Source: Actinophytocola gossypii (GTDB lineage: Bacteria; Actinomycetota; Actinomycetes; Mycobacteriales; Pseudonocardiaceae). Taken from it: 64,000 nucleotides of DNA. A program made the translations under genes and the position numbers. The stretch lies in the NCBI RefSeq assembly GCF_025165815.1, contig NZ_JAFFZE010000022.1, positions 186,001 to 250,000 of the forward strand, written 5' to 3'. Below are positions 43,884 through 52,674 of the stretch, in pieces. Under the pieces are notes generated by a model. It made no database searches. It was not told the origin of the DNA and saw nothing but the letters and a program-made list of their open reading frames with translations. Each line of letters begins with the position of its first letter. The first letter of the stretch is position 1.

Positions 43884-44525
43884 TCAGGCGCGGCTGCGGC
43901 GCTTGACGACGACCATCAGCACGACACCGCCGGCCAGCAGCACGGCGCCGATACCGATCGGGAGCGCGACGCTCGCGCCGGTCTCGGCCAGGGCGACCGG
44001 CTCGACCTCGGTGGTCTCGGCCACCGGCGGGGCGGCCTCCGAGGACGTCGGCTCCTCGACCGGAGCCGAGGGCTCGGTGGTCGCCGGCGGCTCGGACGGC
44101 TGCGGCTCCTCCGGCGGAGTGGTCTGGTCGACGCACGCGCCGACGCCGAGCTCCCGGGTGAACGACCAGCCCCTGTCGCCGTTCGGGTCGTCCCACGCCT
44201 GGACCTCGATCACGAAGGTGTGGTCGACGGTGGCGTCGAGGTCGTTCCACTCCTGGGAGAAGTTCTCGCCGAACTTCTCCTGCGCGAGCACCGTGTCGCC
44301 GTCGGTGACCTTGACGGTGTTCGACTCCCGGGCGTTGTACGCCCTCAGCTCAACCTGCAGCGTGGTGACGCCCTCTTCGGCCGAGCACTCCGCCGAGAAG
44401 TCCGGCGTGTGCGCACTGGCCGTGCCGGCCATGCCGACGAGTGCGGCGGCGGCGGTGACGGCGGTGACGCCGAACGCCCCCAGTGCGGCGCCGAACCGGC
44501 GGCGCGCGGTCGAGGTGTGTGCCAT
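43884..44525 (-). CDS. Sortase-anchored surface protein (LAETG)
   Basis: 213-aa exported protein. The signal peptide (about 1-38, ending TASA) is followed by a small beta domain (TPDFSAECSAEEGVTTLQVEL, VKVTDGDTVLAQEKFGENF, HTFVIEVQAWDD). Two Cys may form a disulfide. A long Pro/Glu/Thr/Ser cell-wall spanning region follows (about 135-175), and then the sorting signal LAETG, a hydrophobic helix (VALPIGIGAVLLAGGVVLMVVV) and the tail KRRSRA. LAxTG is the preferred motif of class E sortases in high-GC actinobacteria. Likely a small wall-displayed adhesin or hydrophobic surface protein; no sortase gene is in the window. Confidence 0.9.
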   Translation of the reverse strand: MAHTSTARRRFGAALGAFGVTAVTAAAALVGMAGTASAHTPDFSAECSAEEGVTTLQVELRAYNARESNTVKVTDGDTVLAQEKFGENFSQEWNDLDATVDHTFVIEVQAWDDPNGDRGWSFTRELGVGACVDQTTPPEEPQPSEPPATTEPSAPVEEPTSSEAAPPVAETTEVEPVALAETGASVALPIGIGAVLLAGGVVLMVVVKRRSRA

Positions 44526-44734
44526 TTATGCCTCCGGCTGGAAGATGTGAGCCCCAAGTCGTCGATCGCTGGCGACGATCAACAACCCACGATGGAGTGA
44601 CAGACTAGCCACCCTCCGCGAGGACTTTTCACCGGGTACCTACACGGCGAACCCATTCGAAAAGGCGGACTCGACCGTTCGAGTGAATTCGCTCAACGCT
44701 CGGTTTCCTCCGGGTGGACACCAACGACACAAAG

Positions 44735-44786
44735 CGGCCGGTCACGACCGTGCGCCGGGGGTGAGCGCGTTGGTCGTGACCGGCCG
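44735..44786. terminator. Large perfect hairpin after the two-helix membrane protein gene
   Basis: Perfect 15-bp arms CGGCCGGTCACGACC and GGTCGTGACCGGCCG around a 22-nt loop, 16 nt beyond the stop of the leftward gene at 44803. The remaining DNA between 44526 and 44734 shows no gene. Confidence 0.8.
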
Positions 44787-44802
44787 TGGGCGGGCCAGTT
44801 CG

Positions 44803-45306
44803 CTACCTGGAAGGCGACTGGCCGGGACGGATGTTGGTGATCGGACCCCGCTGGTCGTGCGGCACGGCGTGCCGGCCGCTGTCCGTCGTGCCCGGCGGGG
44901 GCGGCGCGGGCGGCGCGGGCGCGCCGGGCTGGGTGGCGACCGGCTGGGTCGGCTGCCCGACCGGCGGGTCGGCGGCGGGCTCGGTCACGCGGTTCTCCTC
45001 GTCCCGCCGAAGCCGGTCGGCGAGCTCGTCCCGCTCCGCGGCCGCGGTCTTCGCCTCGCGGCGCGCCTCCCGGTAGCGGGCCCGGTTCTCCCGGCCACGC
45101 CGGCCGGCCCTCAGGATCATCCACAGGCCGAGCAGGAACACCAGCGAGAGAACGAGTCCGGCGACGAACGCCTGCATGACCGTGACGTCGGCGATGTCCC
45201 GCCCGAACGCGGACACGGTCTGCGCCGTGCCGCCGGTGTTGTACGCGATCAGGATGACTGCCGCGGCACCACTAGCCACCACCAGCAGCAAGCCGAGGAT
45301 CAGCAT
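44803..45306 (-). CDS. Two-helix membrane protein with coiled coil, unknown function
   Basis: 167-aa protein with two membrane helices (MLILGLLLVVASGAAAVILIAY and VMQAFVAGLVLSLVFLLGLWMIL). A charged cytoplasmic coiled coil follows (RENRARYREARREAKTAAAERDEL in part), then a Pro/Ala/Thr-rich tail. The layout resembles LapA-like/DUF1049 envelope proteins of actinobacteria, but similarity is too short to name it. ATG at 45306 is preceded by GGAGG about 9 nt upstream; an upstream ATG at 45384 would lie in the promoter region of the divergent molybdenum enzyme operon. Probably cell-envelope associated. Confidence 0.78.
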   Translation of the reverse strand: MLILGLLLVVASGAAAVILIAYNTGGTAQTVSAFGRDIADVTVMQAFVAGLVLSLVFLLGLWMILRAGRRGRENRARYREARREAKTAAAERDELADRLRRDEENRVTEPAADPPVGQPTQPVATQPGAPAPPAPPPPGTTDSGRHAVPHDQRGPITNIRPGQSPSR

Positions 45307-45370
45307 CGCTCTGCACCTCCAAGGTCCGCACTCCTGTCTCCGCGTGTACCCGAAGCGGCCTCCGCTCAAC

Positions 45371-45430
45371 CCCCGAGTTAACACAACGACGGTCTCTTGT
45401 TAGTTCAACACCGTTCTGTTAACTTCGGGG
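45371..45430. promoter_or_regulatory. Long imperfect inverted repeat before the molybdoenzyme operon
   Basis: CCCCGAGTTAACA (45371-45383) mirrors TGTTAACTTCGGGG (45417-45430) with one extra base, each containing GTTAAC. A related TGTTAGTTCAACA lies between them. The right arm ends 1 nt before the ATG. This is a candidate operator set for the TetR regulator encoded at the end of the operon. Confidence 0.55.
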
Positions 45431-45431
45431 C

Positions 45432-45917
45432 ATGGCAACTGTTCGGATGCGGGTCAACGGCGCGGAAACGTCCGCGGAGCTGGAACCACGGGTCAGCCTG
45501 CTCGACGCGCTGCGCGAGCACCTCGGCGTCACCGGCCCCAAGAAGGGATGCGACCAGGGCGCGTGCGGCGCGTGCACGGTCCTCGTCGACGGCCGGCGCG
45601 TGGTGTCCTGCCTCGGGCTCGCCGTGCAGTACGACGGCCGGGAGGTGACCACGATCGAGGGCGTCGACCACCCGGTGCAGCGGGCGTTCGTCCGCAACGA
45701 CGGGCTCCAGTGCGGTTACTGCACCCCGGGCCAGATCTGCTCGGCCGTCGGCATGCTCGCCGAACACGCGGCGGGCGAGCCGAGCGCGGCCACCGAGCGG
45801 GTGACGTCCCGGCCCACCCTCACCGAGGCCGAGATCCGCGAGCGGATGAGCGGCAACCTGTGCCGCTGCGGCGCCTACAACGGGATCGTCGCGGCGATCG
45901 CGGAGGTGGCGGGATGA
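45432..45917 (+). CDS. Molybdenum hydroxylase 2Fe-2S subunit (PaoA/YagT-like)
   Basis: 161-aa electron-transfer subunit of a xanthine-dehydrogenase-family aldehyde oxidoreductase. The plant-type ferredoxin cluster ligands are Cys40, 45, 48 and 60 (GCDQGACGACTVLVDG, SC). The second 2Fe-2S cluster uses the CGYCTPGQ and LCRCGAY cysteines (94, 97, 144, 146). Unlike E. coli PaoA it has no Tat signal, so the complex is cytoplasmic. ATG overlaps in phase with the next subunit (ATGA at 45914). An inverted repeat with GTTAAC words precedes the start. Confidence 0.94.
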   Translation: MATVRMRVNGAETSAELEPRVSLLDALREHLGVTGPKKGCDQGACGACTVLVDGRRVVSCLGLAVQYDGREVTTIEGVDHPVQRAFVRNDGLQCGYCTPGQICSAVGMLAEHAAGEPSAATERVTSRPTLTEAEIRERMSGNLCRCGAYNGIVAAIAEVAG

Positions 45918-46906
45918 AGGACTTCGCCTACGTCGCCGCCCCGGACGTCGCCACCGCGGTGCGCGCGGCCGCCGACGCGCCGGGTGCGCGGTTCCTCGCC
46001 GGTGGCACGAACCTGGTCGACCTGATGCGCCAGCACGTCGAGCGCCCGGACACGGTCGTGGACATCAGCCGGCTGCCGCTGACCTCCGTCGAGGAGACCA
46101 AAAGCGGCGGGCTGCGGATCGGCGCGCTGATGCGCAACAGCGACCTCGCCGCCCACCCGCTGGTCCGCACCCGGTACCCGATGCTGACCCAGGCGCTCCT
46201 CGCCGGTGCGTCCGCGCAGCTGCGCAACATGGCCACGGTCGGCGGGAACCTGTTGCAGCGCACCAGGTGCCCGTACTTCTACGACCGCGCGACGCCGTGC
46301 CACAAGCGCGAGCCCGGCACCGGCTGCGCGGCGGTCGGCGGGTTCAACCGGAGCCACGCGATCCTCGGCACGTCCGCGAGCTGCGTGGCCACCCACCCGT
46401 CGGACATGTGCGTCGCGCTCGCCGCGCTGGACGCCGTCGTCGAGGTCGAGGACGTGCGCGGCACCCGCCGGATCCCGCTCGCCGACCTGCACCGGCTGCC
46501 CGGCGACACCCCGCACCTGGAGACCACCCTGGCGCCGGACGAGCTGATCACCTCGGTGGAGCTGCCGGCACCGGCGGCCGCGCCGTCCCGGTACCGCAAG
46601 GTGCGCGACCGCGCGTCGTTCGCGTTCGCGCTGGTGTCGGTGGCCGCGGCCCTGGAGGTGACCGACGGCACGGTCGCGGCGGTCCGGCTCGCGCTCGGCG
46701 GGGTCGCGCCGAAGCCGTGGCGCGCGGTCGAGGCCGAGCGGGTGCTGACCGGCGCCCCGGCGACCGAGGAGTCGTTCCGCGCCGCCGCCGACGCCGAGCT
46801 GGCCCCGGCGGTCACGCTGGACGGCAACGAGTTCAAGGTCGAGCTGGCTCGCCGCACGATCGTGGCGACCCTGCGCGACCTCGCCCGCGAAGGGAGCCGG
46901 GCATGA
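45914..46906 (+). CDS. Molybdenum hydroxylase FAD/4Fe-4S subunit (PaoB/YagS-like)
   Basis: 330-aa FAD-binding subunit. Family motifs include FLAGGTNLVDLMR (FAD pyrophosphate site), MATVGGNLLQRTRCPYFYD and a cysteine-rich insert PCHKREPGTGCAA that in the PaoB group binds a 4Fe-4S cluster. SASCVATHPSDMCVALAALDA and the C-terminal CO-dehydrogenase flavoprotein domain follow. ATGA overlaps with both neighbours (45914 and 46903) show a tight three-subunit operon. The insert places the complex with periplasmic aldehyde oxidoreductase-like enzymes rather than xanthine dehydrogenase proper. Confidence 0.94.
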   Translation: MKDFAYVAAPDVATAVRAAADAPGARFLAGGTNLVDLMRQHVERPDTVVDISRLPLTSVEETKSGGLRIGALMRNSDLAAHPLVRTRYPMLTQALLAGASAQLRNMATVGGNLLQRTRCPYFYDRATPCHKREPGTGCAAVGGFNRSHAILGTSASCVATHPSDMCVALAALDAVVEVEDVRGTRRIPLADLHRLPGDTPHLETTLAPDELITSVELPAPAAAPSRYRKVRDRASFAFALVSVAAALEVTDGTVAAVRLALGGVAPKPWRAVEAERVLTGAPATEESFRAAADAELAPAVTLDGNEFKVELARRTIVATLRDLAREGSRA

Positions 46907-49185
46907 CCCAGGCACCACCGGCTCCGGTGACCGAGGCCCCCGTGCTCGGCGCCCCGGTCGACCGGATCGACGGCACCGCGAAGACCACCGGGCAGGCGCG
47001 CTACGCGGCCGAGTTCGACCATCCCGGCCTGGTGCACGCCGCGCTGGTGTGCGCGACCGTGCCGAGGGCAAGGCTCGTCGGCATCGACACCGCCGACGCG
47101 CTCGCCCACCCGGGCGTGCTCACGGTGCTCACCCACGAGAACGCGCCGACGATGCGGAAGTCGCCGTCGCCCGGGCTGCCGGACATCAGCACGATGGCCA
47201 CCGCGACCTCGGTGACGTACCTGAACACCGACGAGGTGCACTGGAACGGGCAGCCGGTCGCGGTCGTCGTCGCGACCACGTCGGACGCGGCGAAGGAGGC
47301 CGCCGCGCTGGTCCGGCCGTCCTACGAGCCCCTGCCGGCCACTGTGGACTTCCAGGCGGCGTTGCCGGACGCGCGGCCGCAGAAGCGCAACCCGTTCAGC
47401 CCCGCAGGCGGTGCCAAGGGTGACGCGGAGGCCGCGCTCGCGACGGCGCCGGTGTCGGTCGACCTGACCTTCACCACGCCGATGCACCACCACAACGCGA
47501 TCGAACCGCACGCCACCACGGCCGTCTGGCACGGCGACCGGCTGACCGTCCACGAATGCACGCAGACCATCGACTGGACGCGCCGCCGGCTGGCGCACGT
47601 GTTCGGGGTACCGGTGGCGGACGTGCGGGTGCTCGCCGAGTTCGTCGGCGGCGGGTTCGGCGGCAAGGGCTACCTGTGGCCGGGCACGGTGCTCGCGGTG
47701 CTGGCGGCGCGGGTCACCGAACGCCCGGTCCGCCTGGCGCTGAGCCGCGAGGAGGTGTACCGGACGGTCGGCGGCCGCACCCCGTCCACCCAGCGGGTCG
47801 CCCTCGGCTCCACTGTGGACGGGAAGCTGACCGCGCTGGTGCACACCAGTATCACCCAGCTGGGCCGGATCGGCGGCTGGCCCGAGCAGGTGACCTCGCA
47901 GTCCCGGCACCTCTACGACGCCGAGCACGTGCTGCTGCGGCAACGCCAGGTGGAGCTGGACGCGCTGAGCACCACGACCATGCGCGCGCCGGGCGAGTCG
48001 ATCGGCACCTACGCGCTGGAGTCGGCGGTCGACGAGCTGGCCCACCGGCTCGGCATGGACCCGATCGAGCTGCGGATGCGCAACGAACCGGACCGGAACC
48101 CGTTGGGCGGCACCAGGTTCTCCCACCGGCGGCTGCGTGAGGCGTACGCGCTCGGGGCGGAGCGGTTCGGCTGGGCCGAGCGGAGCCCGGAGCCGGGCTC
48201 GATGCGGGACGGGCGGTGGCTGGTGGGCTGGGGCGTGGCCTCGGCGTACCACCCGGCGCAGATGTTCCCGGCGAACGTGACCGTGCGGCTGTTCGCGGAC
48301 GGCACGGTACTGCTGCGCAGCGCGTTCCACGAGACGGGCATGGGGCAGCCGACCACGCAGGCGCAGATCGTCGCGCACGAGCTGGGGGTGCCGTTCGAGG
48401 CGGTGCGGGTGGAGCACGGCGACACCGCGCTGCCGACCGGGCCGCCGGCGGGCGGGTCGATGCAGACCGCGAGCCTGGCGGCGAGCGTGCGGGCCGCGTG
48501 CGCGGACCTGCGCCGCTCGGTGCACGGCCTGGCGCGGCGCTCGGGTTCGGTGGTCGGCCGGCAGCGGCCGGCCGACCTGGTCGCCCGCGACGGCGGCCTG
48601 TTCGGCCCGGACGGCGGCGAGACGTACGCGGCGATCCTGTCCCGTGCCGGCCAGTCGCGGGTGGACGCCAAGGTGGGCTCGGACACCGGGCTCGGGCGGG
48701 TGACCGGGCAACTGCGGTTCGCGGCACGGATGGTCCGGGACGGCATGCGCTGGGTGCGGGCGTCGACCGGGGCGCAGTTCTGCGAGGTTCGGGTCGACCC
48801 CGACACCGGCGAGGTGCGGGTGACCCGCTGGGTGGGCGCGTTCGACATCGGCACCGTGGTCAACGCGAAGACCGCGACCAGCCAGCTGCGCGGCGGGATC
48901 GTGATGGGGATCGGGCTCGCGCTGAGCGAGGAGACGCTGGTCGACCCGAGGACCGGGCGGATCATGAACCCGAACCTGTCCGGCTACCACGTCCCGGTGC
49001 ACGCCGACGTGCCGGAGCTGGACGTGGCGTTCGTGGGCGACCCGGATCCGACGATGCCGCTGGGCGTGCTCGGGGCGGGCGAGGTCGGCATCACGGGCGT
49101 GGGCGGGGCGGTCGCGAACGCGGTGTTCCACGCGACCGGGCGACGGGTGTACGACCTGCCGATCACCCTCGACAAGCTGCTCTAA
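46903..49185 (+). CDS. Molybdenum hydroxylase catalytic subunit (PaoC/YagR-like)
   Basis: 760-aa molybdopterin-binding subunit. APVDRIDGTAKTTGQARYAAE is the family start; EFVGGGFGGKGYLWPGT is the first cofactor motif, and TTMRAPGES, HETGMGQPTTQAQI and GAGEVGITGVGGAVANAVFH follow, the last with the catalytic Glu that deprotonates water at molybdenum. Expected to oxidise aldehydes, possibly aromatic, to acids. A cofactor-insertion chaperone (PaoD-like) is not encoded here. A TetR gene starts 10 nt downstream in the same operon. Confidence 0.95.
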   Translation: MTQAPPAPVTEAPVLGAPVDRIDGTAKTTGQARYAAEFDHPGLVHAALVCATVPRARLVGIDTADALAHPGVLTVLTHENAPTMRKSPSPGLPDISTMATATSVTYLNTDEVHWNGQPVAVVVATTSDAAKEAAALVRPSYEPLPATVDFQAALPDARPQKRNPFSPAGGAKGDAEAALATAPVSVDLTFTTPMHHHNAIEPHATTAVWHGDRLTVHECTQTIDWTRRRLAHVFGVPVADVRVLAEFVGGGFGGKGYLWPGTVLAVLAARVTERPVRLALSREEVYRTVGGRTPSTQRVALGSTVDGKLTALVHTSITQLGRIGGWPEQVTSQSRHLYDAEHVLLRQRQVELDALSTTTMRAPGESIGTYALESAVDELAHRLGMDPIELRMRNEPDRNPLGGTRFSHRRLREAYALGAERFGWAERSPEPGSMRDGRWLVGWGVASAYHPAQMFPANVTVRLFADGTVLLRSAFHETGMGQPTTQAQIVAHELGVPFEAVRVEHGDTALPTGPPAGGSMQTASLAASVRAACADLRRSVHGLARRSGSVVGRQRPADLVARDGGLFGPDGGETYAAILSRAGQSRVDAKVGSDTGLGRVTGQLRFAARMVRDGMRWVRASTGAQFCEVRVDPDTGEVRVTRWVGAFDIGTVVNAKTATSQLRGGIVMGIGLALSEETLVDPRTGRIMNPNLSGYHVPVHADVPELDVAFVGDPDPTMPLGVLGAGEVGITGVGGAVANAVFHATGRRVYDLPITLDKLL

Positions 49186-49194
49186 CGTAGGGGG

Positions 49195-49845
49195 GTGACG
49201 TTTCAGCGCGCCCGCCGGCCGGAGCACAAGCGACAGCGGTACGAGGCCATCCTCACCGCCGCGCGCGAGCTCGCCACGCGCGAGGGGGTGCGCGCGGTGA
49301 CGCTGTCGGACATCGCGGGCGCGGTCGGGATGCACAAGTCCGCGCTGCTGCGGTACTTCGAGACCCGTGAGGAGATCTTCCTCCGGGTGGCGCAGGCCGA
49401 CTGGGAGGACTGGGCGGCGGCGATGACCGGCGCGCTGGCCCCGCTGGCGCCTGGTTCGGTGGCGGAGGTGTCGGCGGCGCTCGCCCGCACGCTCGCCGAG
49501 CGGCCGCTGCTGTGCGACGTGCTGACCCACGCCCCGCTGAACCTGGAGCGGAACGTGTCGATGGACGCGGTGCGCGCGTACAAGCGCGCCGCGCACGCCG
49601 CGACGGTCGAGGTCATGGCCGCGGCGCGGCGGGTGCTGCCCGAGCTGTCCGAGGAGGACGCCCTGGATCTGGTCGGGGCCACCTGCATGGTCGCGGCGAG
49701 CCTGTGGCAGGTGACCCACCCGCCCCCGCTGCTGGCGGACCTGTACGAGCACGAGCCGGGCCTCGAACACGCCACCCTGGAGTTCGAGCCGACGATCGTC
49801 CGGCTGGCGACCACCCTGATCCTGGGCATCCGGGCGCGCACCTAG
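49195..49845 (+). CDS. TetR-family regulator of the molybdenum hydroxylase operon
   Basis: 216-aa TetR protein. HTH: RYEAILTAARELATREGVRAVTLSDIAGAVGMHKSALLRYFETREEIFL in three joined pieces, a canonical TetR recognition region. The ligand domain (about 70-210) resembles the TetR_C family with LTHAPLNLERNVSMDAVRAYK. GTG at 49195 follows AGGGGG, and TAACGT lies 6 nt upstream as a possible second, leaderless promoter overlapping the previous stop. Linked position suggests it senses an aldehyde or its acid and represses the operon through the GTTAAC sites at 45371-45430 (inference). Confidence 0.9.
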   Translation: MTFQRARRPEHKRQRYEAILTAARELATREGVRAVTLSDIAGAVGMHKSALLRYFETREEIFLRVAQADWEDWAAAMTGALAPLAPGSVAEVSAALARTLAERPLLCDVLTHAPLNLERNVSMDAVRAYKRAAHAATVEVMAAARRVLPELSEEDALDLVGATCMVAASLWQVTHPPPLLADLYEHEPGLEHATLEFEPTIVRLATTLILGIRART

Positions 49846-49865
49846 CCCTACTTTTGGTGCGAACG

Positions 49866-49901
49866 GGCGAAAGTTCGCCGATATTCGGCAAAAGTCTTGC
49901 C
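49866..49901. promoter_or_regulatory. Two small inverted repeats upstream of GH97
   Basis: GGCGAA-ag-TTCGCC (49866-49879) and GGCAA-aagtc-TTGCC (49887-49901) lie about 100-135 nt before the GH97 start in AT-richer DNA. A related string GGGCGAAAAGTTC occurs upstream of the GH62 gene near 3655. CGAAA-type elements are known before actinobacterial glycosidase genes, so these are candidate operators. Confidence 0.4.
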
Positions 49902-50001
49902 TTTGCCACACAGCTCCAGTATCTGTCTGAACAGGAAGAACACAGAAACCTTCATATTCACACAGGGTGAGCCGCCCGACGTCGTGCGCGGAGGTAACCG
50001 A

Positions 50002-52605
50002 ATGCCGTCCCTGTCCCGTCTGGCCGCCGGCGTGACCGTCGCCGCGCTGGCCCTCGCCGGCACCACCGTTCCCGCCACCGCGGCACCGCGGCAGGACACC
50101 TGGACGGTGTCGCAACGCGGGATCTCCGCCGAGGTCGGCCTTACCGACGGCGCCCTGCACCTCGACGTCGAACGGCACGGCCGGACCGTGCTGAGCGGCG
50201 CCCTGGGCCTGCACACCACCGGCGCCGACCTGAGCAGCGGCCTGCGCGCGGTCGACGACGACCGGCGCACCGTGGTCGAGCGGTACGAGACAACCACCGG
50301 CAAGCAGCGCCACCGCGCGACCCCGATGTCCGAGCTGCGCCTCGAACTGCGCGGCGCGGACGACGCCAGGATGGACCTGGTCGTGCGGGTCGCGGCCGAC
50401 GGCGTCGCCTACCGCTACGAGCTGCCCGAGGCGGCCACGATCACCGGCGAGGCGTCGGCGTACACGCTGCCCGAGGACGCGCCGGCCTGGCTGCTCCCCT
50501 ACAACGCCTGGTACGAGCAGAACCGCGTGGCCACCACCGCCGGCGGCGCCGAGGCCGGCGACTTCGGCCACCCGTCGCTGTTCGAGGTCGGCGAGGACTT
50601 CGCACTGCTCACCGAGTCCGATGTGGACGGCCGGTACTCCGGGAGCAGGCTGCGGCACACCGAGGGCACCGGCGAGTACCACGTCGTGCTGGCCGACGAG
50701 ACGGTGACCGCGGACCGCACCCCGTGGCGCACCGCGATCGTCGGCGACCTCGCCACGGTGACCGAGTCCACCCTGGTCGACGACCTGGCGTCGCCGTCGA
50801 AGATCCGGGACACGTCGTGGATCCGGCCGGGCAAGGTGGCGTGGTCGTGGCTGTCGGACCACTCGAGCCCAAGCGACTTCGAGCGGCAGAAGGAGTTCGT
50901 GGACTTCGCCGCGCGGAACAACTGGTACGCGGTGCTCGTCGACGAGGGCTGGAGCGCGGAGTGGGTGCCGGAGCTGGTGCGCTACGCCAGGGCGCGCGGC
51001 GTGGAGATCCTGCTGTGGTTCCACTGGACCAGGCTGGACACCGCCGAGGAGCAGGACACCGTGCTGCCGCTGGTGAAGAGCTGGGGCGTGCGCGGGGTGA
51101 AGCTCGACTTCATGGAGTCGGACACCCAGGAGCGCTACCGGTGGTACGACACGGTGCTCGCGAAGACCGCGTCGCTGGAGCTGATGGTCAACTTCCACGG
51201 CTCGACGATCCCGCACGGGCTGGCGCGGACGTGGCCGCACATCATGACGATGGAGGCGGTGCGCGGCGCGGAGAACTACCCGCTACCGGTGAACAACCCG
51301 GTGCAGGCGTTCACCAGGAACGTGGTCGGGTCGATGGACTACACACCGGTGTCGCTGGACACCGGGATCCAGCGGGCGTCGGTCGCGCACGAGGTGGCGC
51401 TGCCGGTGGTGTACGAGTCGGGCTGGCAGCACTTCGCGGACAGCCCGGAGGCCTACGAGCGGCACCCCGAGGCGCTGCGGTTCCTCAACCAGGTGCCGAC
51501 CACCTGGGACGAGACCGAACTGGTCGCCGGGCACCCGTCCCGCGGCGCGGTGTTCGCGCGGCGCGGCGACGACCGCTGGTTCCTCGGCGCGATCTCGGCC
51601 GGTGAGCCGCGCACGGTGTCGGCTCCCCTGCGCTTCCTGGACGGCGGCCGCTGGCTGGTCGAGGTGATCCGGGACGGCGAGGGGCCGCGCGGCGACGTGG
51701 TCCGGTCGAGCCGGGTGCTGACGGCCCGCGACACCCTGTCGGTCGAGGTCGCCGCCGACGGCGGGTTCGCCGCGATCGCCTGCCGGGCGTGGCCGGGGCG
51801 GACCACGTGCGACGAACCGCTCCAGCACGTCCCGTCGTCCACTCTGGACGTGTCGCCGGCCGGTGAGGTGGACGTGACGAAGGGCGAGTCGTTCGAGGTC
51901 ACCGCGACGTTCCACACCGACCGGGACGTGCGTGACGTGCGCCTGTCGGCGGTGGCGCCGTCCGGCTGGTCGGTCTCCGGTCGGACCGTCACCCGCCACC
52001 GGTTGCCAGCCGGCGAGCACCTGACCGCCCGGTGGACCGTCCACGTGGGACAGGACAGCCCGTCCGGTTACGTGGACGTGCCCGTGGTGGCCGAATTCGA
52101 CGCGCCGCGGTGGAGCGACCGGGTGCATGTCGAGCGGGCGGTGCGGACGTTCGTGCCCCCGCCGCCGCTGGCCGGCGAGCCGTGGGTGAGCGACGTGCCG
52201 TTCGTGGCGGAGACCAACGGCTGGGGACCGGTGGAGCGTGACCGGTCGGTGAACGAGTCCGCGGCCGGCGACGGCAACCCGCTGACGATCGACGGTGTGG
52301 TGTACGAGAAGGGGCTCGGCACGCACGCGCCGTCGAGGGTCGAGGTGTACCTGGGCGGGCAGTGCTCGCGGTTCGACGCGCTGGTGGGCCTGGACGACGA
52401 GACGACGGAGCCGGGCTCGGTCGCGTTCCGCGTGCTCGCCGACGGTGCGGTGCGGTACGACAGCGGACTGGTTCGCCCCGGCCCGGGGATCCCGGTCTCG
52501 GTGGACGTGTCCGGCGCGCGGATGCTCACCCTCGAGGTGACCGACGGCGGCGACGGCAAGAACTTCGACCACGCCGACTGGGCGGACGCCCGCCTGACCT
52601 GCTGA
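50002..52605 (+). CDS. Secreted GH97 alpha-glycosidase with NEW3 and NPCBM domains
   Basis: 867-aa exported enzyme. Sec signal (about 1-27, ending ATAAP), GH97 N-terminal beta-sandwich (about 35-270), and a GH97 barrel with WSDH-type calcium/substrate region WSWLSDHSSPSDF, GVRGVKLDFMESDTQERY, LMVNFHGSTIPHGLARTWP and MEAVRGAENYP. It lacks an obvious pair of inverting acid residues in the standard place; VKLDFMESD may carry the retaining nucleophile (alpha-galactosidase-like). An alpha-galactosidase NEW3 domain (about 620-720) and a C-terminal NPCBM sugar-binding domain (about 730-865) follow. GGAGG lies 7 nt before the ATG. Probably cleaves alpha-galactosides or alpha-glucosides. Confidence 0.9.
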   Translation: MPSLSRLAAGVTVAALALAGTTVPATAAPRQDTWTVSQRGISAEVGLTDGALHLDVERHGRTVLSGALGLHTTGADLSSGLRAVDDDRRTVVERYETTTGKQRHRATPMSELRLELRGADDARMDLVVRVAADGVAYRYELPEAATITGEASAYTLPEDAPAWLLPYNAWYEQNRVATTAGGAEAGDFGHPSLFEVGEDFALLTESDVDGRYSGSRLRHTEGTGEYHVVLADETVTADRTPWRTAIVGDLATVTESTLVDDLASPSKIRDTSWIRPGKVAWSWLSDHSSPSDFERQKEFVDFAARNNWYAVLVDEGWSAEWVPELVRYARARGVEILLWFHWTRLDTAEEQDTVLPLVKSWGVRGVKLDFMESDTQERYRWYDTVLAKTASLELMVNFHGSTIPHGLARTWPHIMTMEAVRGAENYPLPVNNPVQAFTRNVVGSMDYTPVSLDTGIQRASVAHEVALPVVYESGWQHFADSPEAYERHPEALRFLNQVPTTWDETELVAGHPSRGAVFARRGDDRWFLGAISAGEPRTVSAPLRFLDGGRWLVEVIRDGEGPRGDVVRSSRVLTARDTLSVEVAADGGFAAIACRAWPGRTTCDEPLQHVPSSTLDVSPAGEVDVTKGESFEVTATFHTDRDVRDVRLSAVAPSGWSVSGRTVTRHRLPAGEHLTARWTVHVGQDSPSGYVDVPVVAEFDAPRWSDRVHVERAVRTFVPPPPLAGEPWVSDVPFVAETNGWGPVERDRSVNESAAGDGNPLTIDGVVYEKGLGTHAPSRVEVYLGGQCSRFDALVGLDDETTEPGSVAFRVLADGAVRYDSGLVRPGPGIPVSVDVSGARMLTLEVTDGGDGKNFDHADWADARLTC

Positions 52606-52616
52606 GGCACCACAAA

Positions 52617-52668
52617 GCCCTGAAGGTGGCCTTGGGACGCCGAGCGTCTCGAAGGCCACCTTCAGGGC
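52617..52668. repeat. Nested hairpin element 2, homologue of 14584-14628
   Basis: Perfect 17-bp arms GCCCTGAAGGTGGCCTT and AAGGCCACCTTCAGGGC enclose GACGC-cga-GCGTC. Compared with the element at 14584, the arm base pair A-T is replaced by G-C, a compensatory change. It separates the GH97 gene from the convergent gene at 52675. Confidence 0.9.
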
Positions 52669-52674
52669 GTTCGG

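Noticed and set aside
46279-51240. 1,653-codon open minus frame spanning two real genes
   Set aside because: Crosses the molybdoenzyme, TetR and GH97 genes antisense; only a high-GC shadow.
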